A stretch of DNA of 8,466 nt, taken from Bacillota bacterium (GTDB lineage Bacteria > Bacillota > Clostridia > Peptostreptococcales > Anaerovoracaceae). Of this stretch, positions 1-7,397 are shown piece by piece. The position numbers and the translations under genes are program-made. The first letter of the stretch is position 1. Each line of letters opens with the position of its first letter. Below the pieces are notes generated by a model that saw nothing but the letters and a program-made list of their open reading frames with translations, was not told where the DNA came from and ran no database searches. The stretch spans positions 1 through 8,466 of the forward strand of contig JAEZLP010000003.1 of NCBI GenBank assembly GCA_023415235.1. Direction: 5' to 3'.

Positions 1-125
1 TCAGACCACTATCAGTCAGTTCATATTTAAATAAAGTTGAAGCGCCGTGTACGGAACCGTACGCACGGTGCTGTGAGAGGTCGGGAAATTGAATATCACT
101 ATTCAAATTTCCCTCCTACTCGATT
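1..125 (+). mobile_element. Group II intron 3' end (domains V and VI), truncated by window edge
   Basis: This is the 3' terminal part of a bacterial group II intron, a self-splicing retroelement. Domain V is a hairpin at 41-72: a 9-bp lower stem starting with the catalytic AGC triad (41-49 with 64-72), a 2-nt bulge (CG, 62-63) on the 3' side, a 4-bp upper stem and a GAAC loop. Domain VI follows at 75-121. GAGAGG (75-80) pairs with CCT and CTC around a single bulged A at 118, the expected branch-point adenosine, and a long upper stem (83-95 with 100-113) ends in a TCAC loop. The intron should end at 124 (AY rule) or 125. The reverse transcriptase/maturase and domains I-IV lie outside the window. 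The same 125 bp recur inverted at 8341-8465. The element type is clear from structure; the intron subclass is not assigned. Confidence 0.85.
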
Positions 126-207
126 GGTGCGGTCGAAGGGACTTGAACCCTTACTCTCTCGAACACGGCCCTCAACCGTGCGCGTCTGCCTATTCCGCCA
201 CGACCGC
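125..207 (-). tRNA. tRNA-Leu (anticodon GAG)
   Basis: Read on the - strand, this folds as a class II tRNA. The acceptor stem is GCGGTCG/CGACCGC, followed by discriminator A and an encoded CCA. The D arm has the leucine-type GGCGGAAT...GGCAGACGCG pattern. The anticodon stem CACGG/CCGTG encloses loop TTGAGGG, giving anticodon GAG, which reads CUC and CUU leucine codons. The long variable arm can form a 3-bp stem with a GAGA loop, and the T arm is AAGGG-TTCAAGT-CCCTT. The final A of CCA is position 125, the last base of the repeated intron end, so no tRNA terminator remains on this side before the intron. A consensus promoter lies about 57 bp upstream of the mature 5' end. Confidence 0.95.
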
Positions 208-263
208 ATATTCAGTTGTCCAAATCAATCAAAATCACAACTCTTTAAGACTGAACAAGATTG

Positions 264-292
264 ATTTTACTATGTTTTGACGGCTTTGTCAA
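264..292 (-). promoter_or_regulatory. Housekeeping promoter of tRNA-Leu
   Basis: On the - strand a perfect TTGACA -35 box (287-292) is followed by a 17-bp spacer and a TAAAAT -10 box (264-269). Transcription would start near 257, about 50 nt before the mature tRNA 5' end at 207, leaving a short leader for RNase P removal. The near-consensus boxes and optimal spacing fit a strong sigma-A type promoter. Confidence 0.8.
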
Positions 293-436
293 ACTCTTTT
301 TTCGGATTAATTGAATTAACATTATATGGAATTCACACGTTTCACCTATTTTTCACTCGCACAGCGGTAAAATCGGTATGGCCCAAGGGTGTCGCCGGTA
401 TGAATCAAGAATCGAAACCTCGGCTCACCCGAATTG

Positions 437-473
437 AAAAAATCCAGAATCAATTTTATCAGATTCTGGATTT
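437..473 (-). terminator. Intrinsic terminator of the sigma-polA-coaE-SBP run
   Basis: A perfect 12-bp inverted repeat (440-451 with 462-473, arm AAATCCAGAATC) with a 10-nt loop is followed on the - strand by a run of six T (442-437). It lies about 68 bp past the stop codon of the solute-binding protein gene and before the tRNA promoter. This fits a Rho-independent terminator for the whole - strand gene run. The stem is AT-rich, so efficiency may be moderate. On the + strand there is no comparable T run. Confidence 0.8.
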
Positions 474-540
474 GAGTTAGTTATGTCATTGAATGTCTTA
501 TGATTAGAAGCGCAGACTTTTACTGGATCATTGAAAAATT

Positions 541-2202
541 CTAGTAGGAATCCGTTTCGTCTGATTCGTCTGCGGGTTTTTCCTGTTTTTTCTCCGGAAC
601 CTCGATCATGGAATACCATTTTTCTGCGCCCTGGTAAAGATTCAGGAAGTTGGGATTGATCTCTCCTTCCATGGAAGGAGAAGCGATTGCGCCGTACGTT
701 TTATACAACAGACAGTAATAAGGCAGCTCGTTGGTCAAAGTCTGGCTAATCTGTTCATAAGCGCTTTGCCGTTCCTTCTGGGAAACGCCCGATTCCATTT
801 TATCAAGCAGCGTATCCATGGCGAGGTTGGTGTATCCTGCTGGATTTCCATAAGCGCTGTGCAGCAGGAACCGCAAATCATAGTTTTCCTTTATCTGATA
901 GCCGCCGATAAAAATATCGAAATCTCCGGCCGCAAGATCAGTGTTATATCCATTCCAGTCCTTGCTGATTATGGTGGCCTGAATCGACAGCTTATCAAGG
1001 CCTTCCTTGATGATCTGCGCTGCAGCAGCTCTTGACTGATCCTCCGAATTTACGAGAAGATTGACTCTTAAGACTTCGCCGGCGGCGTTTTCCATAAGAC
1101 CGTCTCCATTCCGGTCAAAAAAGCCGGCTTCCCGAAGCAGAGTCTTTGATTTTGTAATATCATACAGGTTGTTGGTCTTGTTGCTGCTGACTCCTAAAAA
1201 GTTGGGGAAATAAATATTGTCATTCTGGATTCCGTTTTTGTAATAACCACTCTCTATGATCTCTGCCGTATCGATGGCACTGGCAATGGCTTTTCTGACC
1301 CTCGAGTCCTTCAGGACCGGGTTTCTGAAATTAAAGCCGATGAGCTCCACCTCATTGGAGGGGAAGTTGATCACGTTAACGTCCTTGTTGCTGTAAATGG
1401 TATCCCTGTCCAGCTCCTTGGAAAACGTCACAGAAATATTATTCACGTCCATGAGATTGATCGCATCCCTTTTTTCGGGAAAAATCTGAAAACGCAGCGT
1501 ATTCGTTGGTTTGGCGCTGCCATGGTAGCTCTCATTTGCTTTCAGAATGATGTGCGACAGCTCATTGTAATCCTCAATCCGATAGGGGCCTGTTCCAACT
1601 GGGATAAAGCCGCGGTCGGCCTTCCTTGCCTCGTCAATATTCTTGAACCGGTGTTCCGGAATGATAGGAAAGGTAAGATTGCTCAGGGAAATATTCAGCG
1701 GATTATTGTAATAGATCGTAATCTGGTAGGGATCTTTGCTGTCCAGCTTGGTATATTTGATATTGCTGATATTGCTGGCGTACAGTGTGCTGTTGGAATA
1801 GGAGGCCGAAGCGATCACATCCATGGTGAATTTCACATCCTCCGCAGTCAGTTCCTCGCCATCCTGCCAGTAAATCCCCTTCTTCAGGTAAATTGTAACG
1901 GATCCTCCGTCGGGAGCGTAGGAATAATGATCCGCAAGCACATTGGTCAGCGCCAGGTTCTCGTCGAACCCGAACATGCCCTCATAAATCAGTTTGTCCA
2001 CATAATAGGCATCCTCATCCTTTGTTACGATGGGATTCAGCGTTCTGACCTTTTCGATGGGAATATAGACTTCTTCGGATCGAACGGTGTTCTTCTTCTC
2101 TTCCGTGGTTCCGCCAAGAAAGTTGGTGGTCTGTCCGCAGCCGGCAAGACTGGATATGAGTATTGTTAGAATTGCAGTGAGTGCAATCAGTTTCTTCGCC
2201 AT
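541..2202 (-). CDS. ABC transporter solute-binding lipoprotein, family 5 (peptide/nickel type)
   Basis: An extracytoplasmic binding protein that should hand a ligand, probably an oligopeptide, to an ABC permease. The 553-residue product starts with a lipoprotein signal: MAKK, a hydrophobic stretch and lipobox LAGC with the lipidated Cys at 22. Family-5 signatures follow: YLKKGIYWQDGEELTAEDV (about 105-123), PVGTGPYRI (201-209), VRKAIASAID (302-311) and an AGFFDRNGDG loop (359-368). Length is normal for the family. The tail beyond about 535 is short, charged and disordered-looking. The start is supported by GGAG 8 nt upstream. It lies 20 bp after coaE and is the last gene before the terminator. 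No permease or ATPase gene is in the window, so it is an orphan binding protein here and its ligand cannot be read from context. Confidence 0.93.
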   Translation of the reverse strand: MAKKLIALTAILTILISSLAGCGQTTNFLGGTTEEKKNTVRSEEVYIPIEKVRTLNPIVTKDEDAYYVDKLIYEGMFGFDENLALTNVLADHYSYAPDGGSVTIYLKKGIYWQDGEELTAEDVKFTMDVIASASYSNSTLYASNISNIKYTKLDSKDPYQITIYYNNPLNISLSNLTFPIIPEHRFKNIDEARKADRGFIPVGTGPYRIEDYNELSHIILKANESYHGSAKPTNTLRFQIFPEKRDAINLMDVNNISVTFSKELDRDTIYSNKDVNVINFPSNEVELIGFNFRNPVLKDSRVRKAIASAIDTAEIIESGYYKNGIQNDNIYFPNFLGVSSNKTNNLYDITKSKTLLREAGFFDRNGDGLMENAAGEVLRVNLLVNSEDQSRAAAAQIIKEGLDKLSIQATIISKDWNGYNTDLAAGDFDIFIGGYQIKENYDLRFLLHSAYGNPAGYTNLAMDTLLDKMESGVSQKERQSAYEQISQTLTNELPYYCLLYKTYGAIASPSMEGEINPNFLNLYQGAEKWYSMIEVPEKKQEKPADESDETDSY

Positions 2203-2222
2203 TTCTCGTTCTCCGACATTGT

Positions 2223-2804
2223 TTATATTTTTTGCAGCAGCCGTTCAATCTGCTGATAAAGCGCTTCCACATCTCCGGAATTGTTCAGTATCACGTCAGC
2301 TCGTTTGTTTTTTTCATCTCTCGTCATCTGGGAGTTGAACCGCTTCAGGATGTCTTCTCTTTCCAGCCCGTCCCGTTCCATAATCCGTCTGATCCGGATT
2401 TCATCCTCCACGTCGATCACCCACACTTCCCCTACGCTCTTGTCAAGGCCCGTTTCAAAGAGCAGAGGAGCGTCAATGAAAACGACCTTTTCACCGCGAT
2501 GCTCAAGGATCCTCTCGTGGATCAGCTCCAGAATTCTCGTATGCATCAGTTGATCCAGCAGCTTCTTTTTTTCCGCATCGGAAAAGACGATCTCCCCCAG
2601 CCTCTTTCTGTTCAGCCCTCCGTCATCCTGAATGATTTCCTCTCCGAAAACCGATTTCAGCTGGATCAGCATTTCCGAGCCAGGCAATACAATTTCCCGG
2701 GCAATTCTATCGGCGTCCAGAACAGGAAAACCTCTTTTCATAAGATAATCTGACACCGTGGATTTCCCGGAACCGATGCCTCCTGTTAAACCGATTATCT
2801 TCAT
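2223..2804 (-). CDS. coaE: Dephospho-CoA kinase
   Basis: Catalyses the last step of coenzyme A synthesis, ATP-dependent phosphorylation of the 3'-hydroxyl of dephospho-CoA, in the cytoplasm. The 193-residue product shows the P-loop GGIGSGKST (8-16), the LDADRIARE segment (29-37) typical of the substrate site, FIDAPLLFE (109-117) and the RRIMERDGL...RFNSQM lid region (139-160), ending with the family's ADVILNNSG. Length is typical. I chose ATG at 2804 because GGAGGAG sits 6 nt upstream (2811-2817). The in-frame ATG at 2819, five codons earlier, overlaps that site and has no good one of its own. It follows polA by 34 bp and precedes the binding-protein gene by 20 bp. A polA-coaE pairing is common in Firmicutes from general knowledge. 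Confidence 0.97.
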   Translation of the reverse strand: MKIIGLTGGIGSGKSTVSDYLMKRGFPVLDADRIAREIVLPGSEMLIQLKSVFGEEIIQDDGGLNRKRLGEIVFSDAEKKKLLDQLMHTRILELIHERILEHRGEKVVFIDAPLLFETGLDKSVGEVWVIDVEDEIRIRRIMERDGLEREDILKRFNSQMTRDEKNKRADVILNNSGDVEALYQQIERLLQKI

Positions 2805-2838
2805 TTTATGCTCCTCCATCGGTTAATACAATGAAATA

Positions 2839-5619
2839 TTATTTCAGGTCATACCAATTGATCCCTGTCGTCACCTCAGAGGTCAGGGCAACACTTAATT
2901 TTACCGCGTTCTCCATATTTTCCTCAAGAAGCTTTTTCACCTTTTCCAGTTCATCCTTATGGGTCTGGATGATCAGCTCGTCGTGTACCTGCAGGATCAG
3001 CCGGGATTTGGTTTTTTCCTTCGCCAGTTCCTGGTAAACCTTTATCATGGCCAGCTTTATGATATCCGCCGCGCTTCCCTGGATCGGACTGTTCATTGCC
3101 AGCCTTTCTCCCAGTTGACGGACCATATAGTTGCTGGCATTGATTTCATGAATAATCCTTTTTCGGTTCATGATCGTAGTGACATAACCCTTTTCCCTGC
3201 ATTGCGCCACAAGGCCGTCCAGAAATTCCTTTACCTTCGTATACTTCCTGAAATATTCACCGATATACCGTTCCGCTTCTTTTCTTGTAATATTCAGCTC
3301 CGTGGAAAGTCCAAAGCCGCTCATCCCGTAGATAACGCCGAAATTAACCGCCTTGGCATTGCTTCTCTGCAGCGGTGTGACCTCATCCTCCGGAACGCCG
3401 AATACCTTGGAAGCGGTAATTTTATGAATATCGTCTCCATGATTGAACGCATCGATCAGCAGAGGATCCTGCGACATATGCGCAAGGATGCGAAGCTCTA
3501 TCTGGGAATAATCGGCTCCAACCAGTACGTAATCCTCGCTTTCGGGTACAAAAGCCTTTCTGAGCTTTCTTCCCAGCTCCTGCCGGATGGGAATGTTTTG
3601 CAGATTCGGTTCCGTGCAGCTGATTCTTCCAGTGGCGGCAACCGTTTGCTGGAAATGGGCATGAATTTTGTTGTCCTTGTGGATCAACGGCAGCAGCCCC
3701 TCGATATAGGTGCTTTTTAGCTTGGAATACATTCTGAATTCCAGGATCAGATCCACGATTTCATAATCATCTCTTAATTTTTCCAGTACCTCGATTCCCG
3801 TTGCATATCCTCTTTTTGTTTTCTTCCCGTAAGGCAGTTCCAGCTTTTCAAAGAGGATCACGCCAAGCTGCTGAGGCGAATTGATATTGAACTCTTCCCC
3901 TGCCAGCTTGTGGATTTTGGCGGTCAATTCGCCAATTTTTTCGCCGATGACAGCCCCTGCATCCATAAGCTCCTTTCTGTCCACGGCGAAGCCGTGGTGT
4001 TCCATAGATGCAAGCACTTCAATCAGAGGTAGTTCTACCTCATAATACACTGTCTCCAGATTTTCGTTGGTTAATTTATTTTTTAACACCCCGGTTAATT
4101 TCTCAACAGAGGCACACCATTTCGCGCCGTATTCCATAAATTTCTGATCCGACTGGTCAAGAAAACCAATCTGACCTTGCTCCGAGAGAAAGTTTGTTTC
4201 ATCCTCCAAATCTTCATGAAAATACTCAAGCATCATGGTTTTCAGACCATAGTCGCTTCTCGACGGATCCAGAACGTATTGAGCAATCACTGTATCAAAC
4301 TCTGTATTAAATACAGCGCCGGCTTTGGCTGCGGCTGGAACGTCTAATATTCCGTTAGCCATCAGCGCATAGTAGTCTTCCTTCAGGTTGTGCCCCGAGA
4401 TAAGGATCCCTTCCCGCAGAATGATTTCAGCCAGTTGATCCATCGCGCCAGCACTTTCGGGCTTAATGAAGTAGTTCGCGTTGGTTGACAGAATATTAAT
4501 TCCGTAAATCACAGGAATGTCCTTATGGTTCCGGTCATTGAAAACCTTTAATATGATTGTTTGATCTTCCTGCAGATCATTTCTCAGCAGTTCCAGTTCG
4601 TTTTCCCGGGAAATCAAGATCTGTTTGAGCTCGGATCGATCTCTTGTTTCAATTTGGGCGGATACAGATTCCGTGGAAAAAGGTTCGGAGTCGGCGGCAG
4701 GCAAGACTTGATTCCGCGCAGTCCCTGGAGCGGTACCGGCAGACGAATTGCCTGATTTCTGGAGTTGAAGCTTTTTCAGGAAGCTGTTGAATTCCAGCTT
4801 GCTGTATAATTCGATCAGCGCATTATAGTCGGGCTCCTCGGCCTTGAACTCGTCAAAATCGATTTCAATGGGAACCTCCGTATTAATGGTCGCCAGGCGA
4901 CGGCTCATAAGAGCAAGCTGGGCGTTTTCTTCAATTTTCTCTTTCAGGGATTTGCTCGAGATTTTATCCGTGTTGGCGATCAGATTTGCCACGCTTCCAA
5001 ATTCCTGCACCAGCTTCAAAGCAGTCTTCTCTCCAACGCCCGGTATGCCGGGAATGTTGTCCGATTGGTCTCCCATCAGTCCTTTAAAATCGATGAACTG
5101 TTCCGGAGAAAATCCGTATTTTTCAAACATGGCAGCTTCGTCGTACAGCTCAAACTCCGAAATTCCTTTTTTCGTAATCAATACCTTTGTCTTATCGGTC
5201 GCCAATTGAAGCTCATCCTTGTCGCCGGAAATAATCAAGGGCTCCAGCCCTTCCGCTTCCGCTCTTCTCGCCACCGTGCCGATGATGTCGTCAGCCTCGA
5301 ACCCGTCGATCTCAAGGATTTTAACCTTCATAGCGGTCAGTACTTCCTTTAGAAGCGGCAGCTGCATGGCGAGTTCAGGAGGCATCTTTTTTCTCCCTGC
5401 TTTATAATCGGCATATTCCAGATGCCGGAAGGTCGGGGCTTTTCTGTCGAAGGCCACTGCAATATAGTCAGGCTGGTAATCCGTGTTGATTTTATTCAGC
5501 ATATTAAGAAAACCGTACACTCCGTGAGTGTACAGTCCGCTTTTTGTAATCATAGGTCTCTGCAAGGCATAGTAGGCTCGATTGATTAAACTGTTACCGT
5601 CAATAATAATTAATTTCAT
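2839..5619 (-). CDS. polA: DNA polymerase I
   Basis: Repair and Okazaki-fragment polymerase of 926 residues, about the length of E. coli Pol I. The N-terminal 5' nuclease (about 1-285) has metal-binding acidic positions in IDGNS (D7), AFD (D58), FEADD (108-111), SGDKD (133, 135) and GDQSDN (184, 187), then the helix-hairpin-helix IPGIPGVGEKTA. A variable linker (about 288-330) leads to a 3'-5' exonuclease-like domain (about 330-510) that lacks the catalytic D-x-E of motif I and has YGAKW in place of the Y-x3-D of motif III, so proofreading is probably lost, as in Bacillus. The polymerase domain has TGRISCTEPNLQNIP, motif A DYSQIELR (703-710), motif B with R752, K756, F760 and Y764, and motif C VHDE (878-881). 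GGAG lies 8 nt before the ATG, inside the last codons of the anti-sigma gene, whose stop is only 5 bp upstream. Confidence 0.98.
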   Translation of the reverse strand: MKLIIIDGNSLINRAYYALQRPMITKSGLYTHGVYGFLNMLNKINTDYQPDYIAVAFDRKAPTFRHLEYADYKAGRKKMPPELAMQLPLLKEVLTAMKVKILEIDGFEADDIIGTVARRAEAEGLEPLIISGDKDELQLATDKTKVLITKKGISEFELYDEAAMFEKYGFSPEQFIDFKGLMGDQSDNIPGIPGVGEKTALKLVQEFGSVANLIANTDKISSKSLKEKIEENAQLALMSRRLATINTEVPIEIDFDEFKAEEPDYNALIELYSKLEFNSFLKKLQLQKSGNSSAGTAPGTARNQVLPAADSEPFSTESVSAQIETRDRSELKQILISRENELELLRNDLQEDQTIILKVFNDRNHKDIPVIYGINILSTNANYFIKPESAGAMDQLAEIILREGILISGHNLKEDYYALMANGILDVPAAAKAGAVFNTEFDTVIAQYVLDPSRSDYGLKTMMLEYFHEDLEDETNFLSEQGQIGFLDQSDQKFMEYGAKWCASVEKLTGVLKNKLTNENLETVYYEVELPLIEVLASMEHHGFAVDRKELMDAGAVIGEKIGELTAKIHKLAGEEFNINSPQQLGVILFEKLELPYGKKTKRGYATGIEVLEKLRDDYEIVDLILEFRMYSKLKSTYIEGLLPLIHKDNKIHAHFQQTVAATGRISCTEPNLQNIPIRQELGRKLRKAFVPESEDYVLVGADYSQIELRILAHMSQDPLLIDAFNHGDDIHKITASKVFGVPEDEVTPLQRSNAKAVNFGVIYGMSGFGLSTELNITRKEAERYIGEYFRKYTKVKEFLDGLVAQCREKGYVTTIMNRKRIIHEINASNYMVRQLGERLAMNSPIQGSAADIIKLAMIKVYQELAKEKTKSRLILQVHDELIIQTHKDELEKVKKLLEENMENAVKLSVALTSEVTTGINWYDLK

Positions 5620-5624
5620 TTTTA

Positions 5625-6641
5625 TTACTCCGTATGACTATTTGGTGATATAACCACGATTTTTCCTTCTCTGCCGCAGATTGTTATTTCTTCGTTATAA
5701 GTATTGCCGTCTTTTCCGCGGAATATAAATACCCTGAAATGCCATTCACCGGTATTGGTATAGCTTGATTCGAGGATCTGAAATTCAAAGTTGCTCAGTC
5801 TTTCCTCGATCAGTTTATTATAATACTGAACCGCCGCAGAATTTCGTTCAATCCCGGTTGATGCAAGGGAACGGCTGCAGTCCGCCGCAGGCGCTTTCAA
5901 CTTATTCATGGTGCCGCTTTCGAAATTCCGAGCAATTCCCAGAGTTTCCCCGGAATCGGCCATAGCTGCCGAATCCTCAGCGAAACCGGACTCGGACTCA
6001 TTTGCCTGTCCGTAGGTGAAGCCCTCTTTCTCGGGGAGCCCTCCGGACTCGATCGTATTGATACGAACATCGTCAACATCCGTTTCGCCGCCTGCATCAG
6101 GCTCTTTCAGGCCAGTCGCCGGGGCGTTGTTATCGGTATTTTTCATCATGACCGACCCGTCACTGGAGCTGTTGGAATCCTGTTTCAACTGCTCTAAAGC
6201 CCCCTCATTCTCCTCCGACGCAGTATAGATCTTTTCTTCCGAAGCGGCCGGAGCCTGGTCCTGGCCACTGATTCTATCCGGCAGGCTTCCAAGAATGTCC
6301 TGATACATGCTGAAGGAAATCACGCCTACGGCAAAAACAGCAGCAACCGACGTAATCACGCGCCACTTGTTTTTTCTGCTTGCAGGTTTGCTGAGAATCC
6401 CTTCATGAATCATGTTCTGTTTCTCTTCCTGCAGGGCCTTTTTCAGTCTGAAATTAAAACCATCGGGAACAGGAAGCACTTCCGTCTGTCCGAGCAAGTC
6501 AGCAATTTCCTTCATCCCATGATATTCGTTTCTGCATGTTTCGCAGGCAGCCAGATGCTCTTCTATTTCCTTGACCTGACTGTCTTCAAGCATCCGATCG
6601 ATATAAAGCGAGAGCATGTTATTCATTTCTCTGCACTTCAT
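5625..6641 (-). CDS. Zinc-finger anti-sigma factor with transmembrane segment and acidic external region
   Basis: A probable membrane anti-sigma factor that holds the neighbouring ECF sigma factor inactive. The 338-residue product starts MKCREM and has a ZAS-type zinc site: Cys3, His29, Cys33, Cys36 (HLAACETC). One transmembrane helix follows at about 94-112 (VITSVAAVFAVGVISF). The outside part is an acidic, Ser/Gly/Asn-rich low-complexity stretch (about 118-264) and a compact C-terminal domain of about 75 residues that I do not recognise. Two external cysteines are visible (255 and 322). I chose ATG 6641 because AAGGAGGAG lies 6 nt upstream and the family normally begins just before the first Cys. 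A second Shine-Dalgarno site (6683-6688) precedes an in-frame TTG/ATG (6674/6671), so an 11-residue longer form is possible. The gene follows the sigma gene by 69 bp; polA begins 5 bp after its stop. Confidence 0.88.
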   Translation of the reverse strand: MKCREMNNMLSLYIDRMLEDSQVKEIEEHLAACETCRNEYHGMKEIADLLGQTEVLPVPDGFNFRLKKALQEEKQNMIHEGILSKPASRKNKWRVITSVAAVFAVGVISFSMYQDILGSLPDRISGQDQAPAASEEKIYTASEENEGALEQLKQDSNSSSDGSVMMKNTDNNAPATGLKEPDAGGETDVDDVRINTIESGGLPEKEGFTYGQANESESGFAEDSAAMADSGETLGIARNFESGTMNKLKAPAADCSRSLASTGIERNSAAVQYYNKLIEERLSNFEFQILESSYTNTGEWHFRVFIFRGKDGNTYNEEITICGREGKIVVISPNSHTE

Positions 6642-6710
6642 AGCGCTCTCCTCCTTCAGCGGCTTGTTCATCAAAATAGGAACTCCTTATACCAGTTAGA
6701 CGTTTCCGTT

Positions 6711-7283
6711 TTAATTTTGTTCCAGCAATATTTCCCGCAGTCTTAGCCTGGATCGGTTGATCCGGGATTTCACCGTTCCGATGGAACATTCCAGGATCTC
6801 GCTGATTTCATCATAAGAAAATCCGTGAACGTCTCTCAAGACGATGATTTCCTTCTGTTCCTGGCTCAGCTTTTCCAGACACATCAGAATATGTTCTGTC
6901 TTCTCTTTCCGGTCCAGAGCTTCTTCGGGAGAACCTGAAGTGTCAGGAATTTCAATGATGGTTTCCTTATCATCCTCTGTTTTGAAGATACTGTCAGTAA
7001 TCTTTCGATTACTGTTTTTCCTGAGCATATCGTTGCAGGTATTCACGACGATCCGGTAGACCCATGTATCAAACCTGCTGTCCTCCTTGAAGGAATTCAA
7101 ATGTCTGAAAATCTTGATAAAGCTTTCCTGTAGCGCATCCAGGGCGTCCTCTTCGTTCTTCAGATAACGGATGGCGATATTGTATGCTTTGCTCTGACAA
7201 CTTAAAATAAGGGATTCGAAACTTTTCTCATCCCCCGATTTTGCCTTTTGTATCAATAGCTTTTCTCTCAGATCGGCCGACAT
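6711..7283 (-). CDS. ECF-type RNA polymerase sigma factor (sigma-70 family)
   Basis: Alternative sigma factor that should direct RNA polymerase to stress or envelope-response promoters. The 190-residue product has only sigma regions 2 and 4, as in the ECF group. Region 2 spans about 24-90, with DALDALQESFIKIFRHL and the -10-reading segment FDTWVYRIVVNTCNDMLRK. An acidic linker (about 100-128) leads to region 4 at about 132-185, with a helix-turn-helix ending CSIGTVKSRINRSRLRLREIL. SigW/RpoE-like by overall pattern; the exact subgroup is not assigned. I prefer ATG 7283, which has AAAGGG 7 nt upstream. ATG 7289, two codons earlier, is only 1 nt from that site. It is the first gene of the - strand run and lies directly upstream of its probable anti-sigma factor. 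Confidence 0.94.
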   Translation of the reverse strand: MSADLREKLLIQKAKSGDEKSFESLILSCQSKAYNIAIRYLKNEEDALDALQESFIKIFRHLNSFKEDSRFDTWVYRIVVNTCNDMLRKNSNRKITDSIFKTEDDKETIIEIPDTSGSPEEALDRKEKTEHILMCLEKLSQEQKEIIVLRDVHGFSYDEISEILECSIGTVKSRINRSRLRLREILLEQN

Positions 7284-7316
7284 CCCCATACCCTTTTCAA
7301 AAGATATTTTTTTTGC

Positions 7317-7322
7317 TATAAT
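7317..7322 (+). promoter_or_regulatory. Candidate extended -10 promoter for the PHP phosphatase gene
   Basis: TATAAT at 7317-7322 is preceded by TG one base upstream (7314-7315), giving a perfect extended -10. A weak -35 (TTTTCA, 7294-7299, 4 of 6 matches) sits 17 bp upstream. Transcription would start near 7329 and give a leader of about 170 nt. It points toward the - strand promoter at 7398-7403. It is inferred from consensus only. Confidence 0.45.
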
Positions 7323-7365
7323 GATTTATAAACCACACTGCAGGTGTAGATACATGAGCGCTGCC

Positions 7366-7382
7366 ATGCAGCATCGCTGCAT
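7366..7382. repeat. Perfect 7-bp hairpin in the intergenic leader region
   Basis: ATGCAGC (7366-7372) and GCTGCAT (7376-7382) are exact inverted repeats around ATC. The hairpin would form in either leader RNA, since both candidate promoters read across it, or could be a palindromic operator. There is no T run next to it, so it is not an intrinsic terminator. Confidence 0.5.
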
Positions 7383-7397
7383 CCTAATCCTTTGTTC

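Larger units (their letters stand above)
208..540. other. Gene-free interval between tRNA-Leu and the operon end
   Basis: No convincing gene is seen here. The interval holds the tRNA promoter (264-292) and the terminator of the - strand operon (437-473). Between them (293-436) I see only AT-rich unannotated sequence without a ribosome-binding-site-led ORF. Short + strand ORFs in this stretch have no Shine-Dalgarno site and run into the terminator hairpin or back into the tRNA. Positions 474-540 form the 3' untranslated tail of the last operon gene. Confidence 0.7.

Noticed and set aside
37..280. Short + strand ORFs across the left end
   Set aside because: They run through the intron RNA structure and antisense to the tRNA, with no Shine-Dalgarno site.
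277..480. A 67-residue + strand ORF in the gene-free interval
   Set aside because: No ribosome binding site, no recognisable protein pattern, and it runs through the terminator hairpin.
1522..2169. A 215-residue + strand ORF
   Set aside because: Lies antisense to the clearly recognisable binding-protein gene and shows no domain of its own.
2181..2753. A 190-residue + strand ORF
   Set aside because: Antisense shadow of coaE, whose motifs are unmistakable.
2805..2819. Upstream ATG start for coaE
   Set aside because: This ATG overlaps the GGAGGAG that serves the ATG at 2804, and the extra five residues precede the conserved family start.
2959..3720. A 253-residue + strand ORF
   Set aside because: Antisense to the polymerase domain of polA; long shadow ORFs are common opposite conserved genes.
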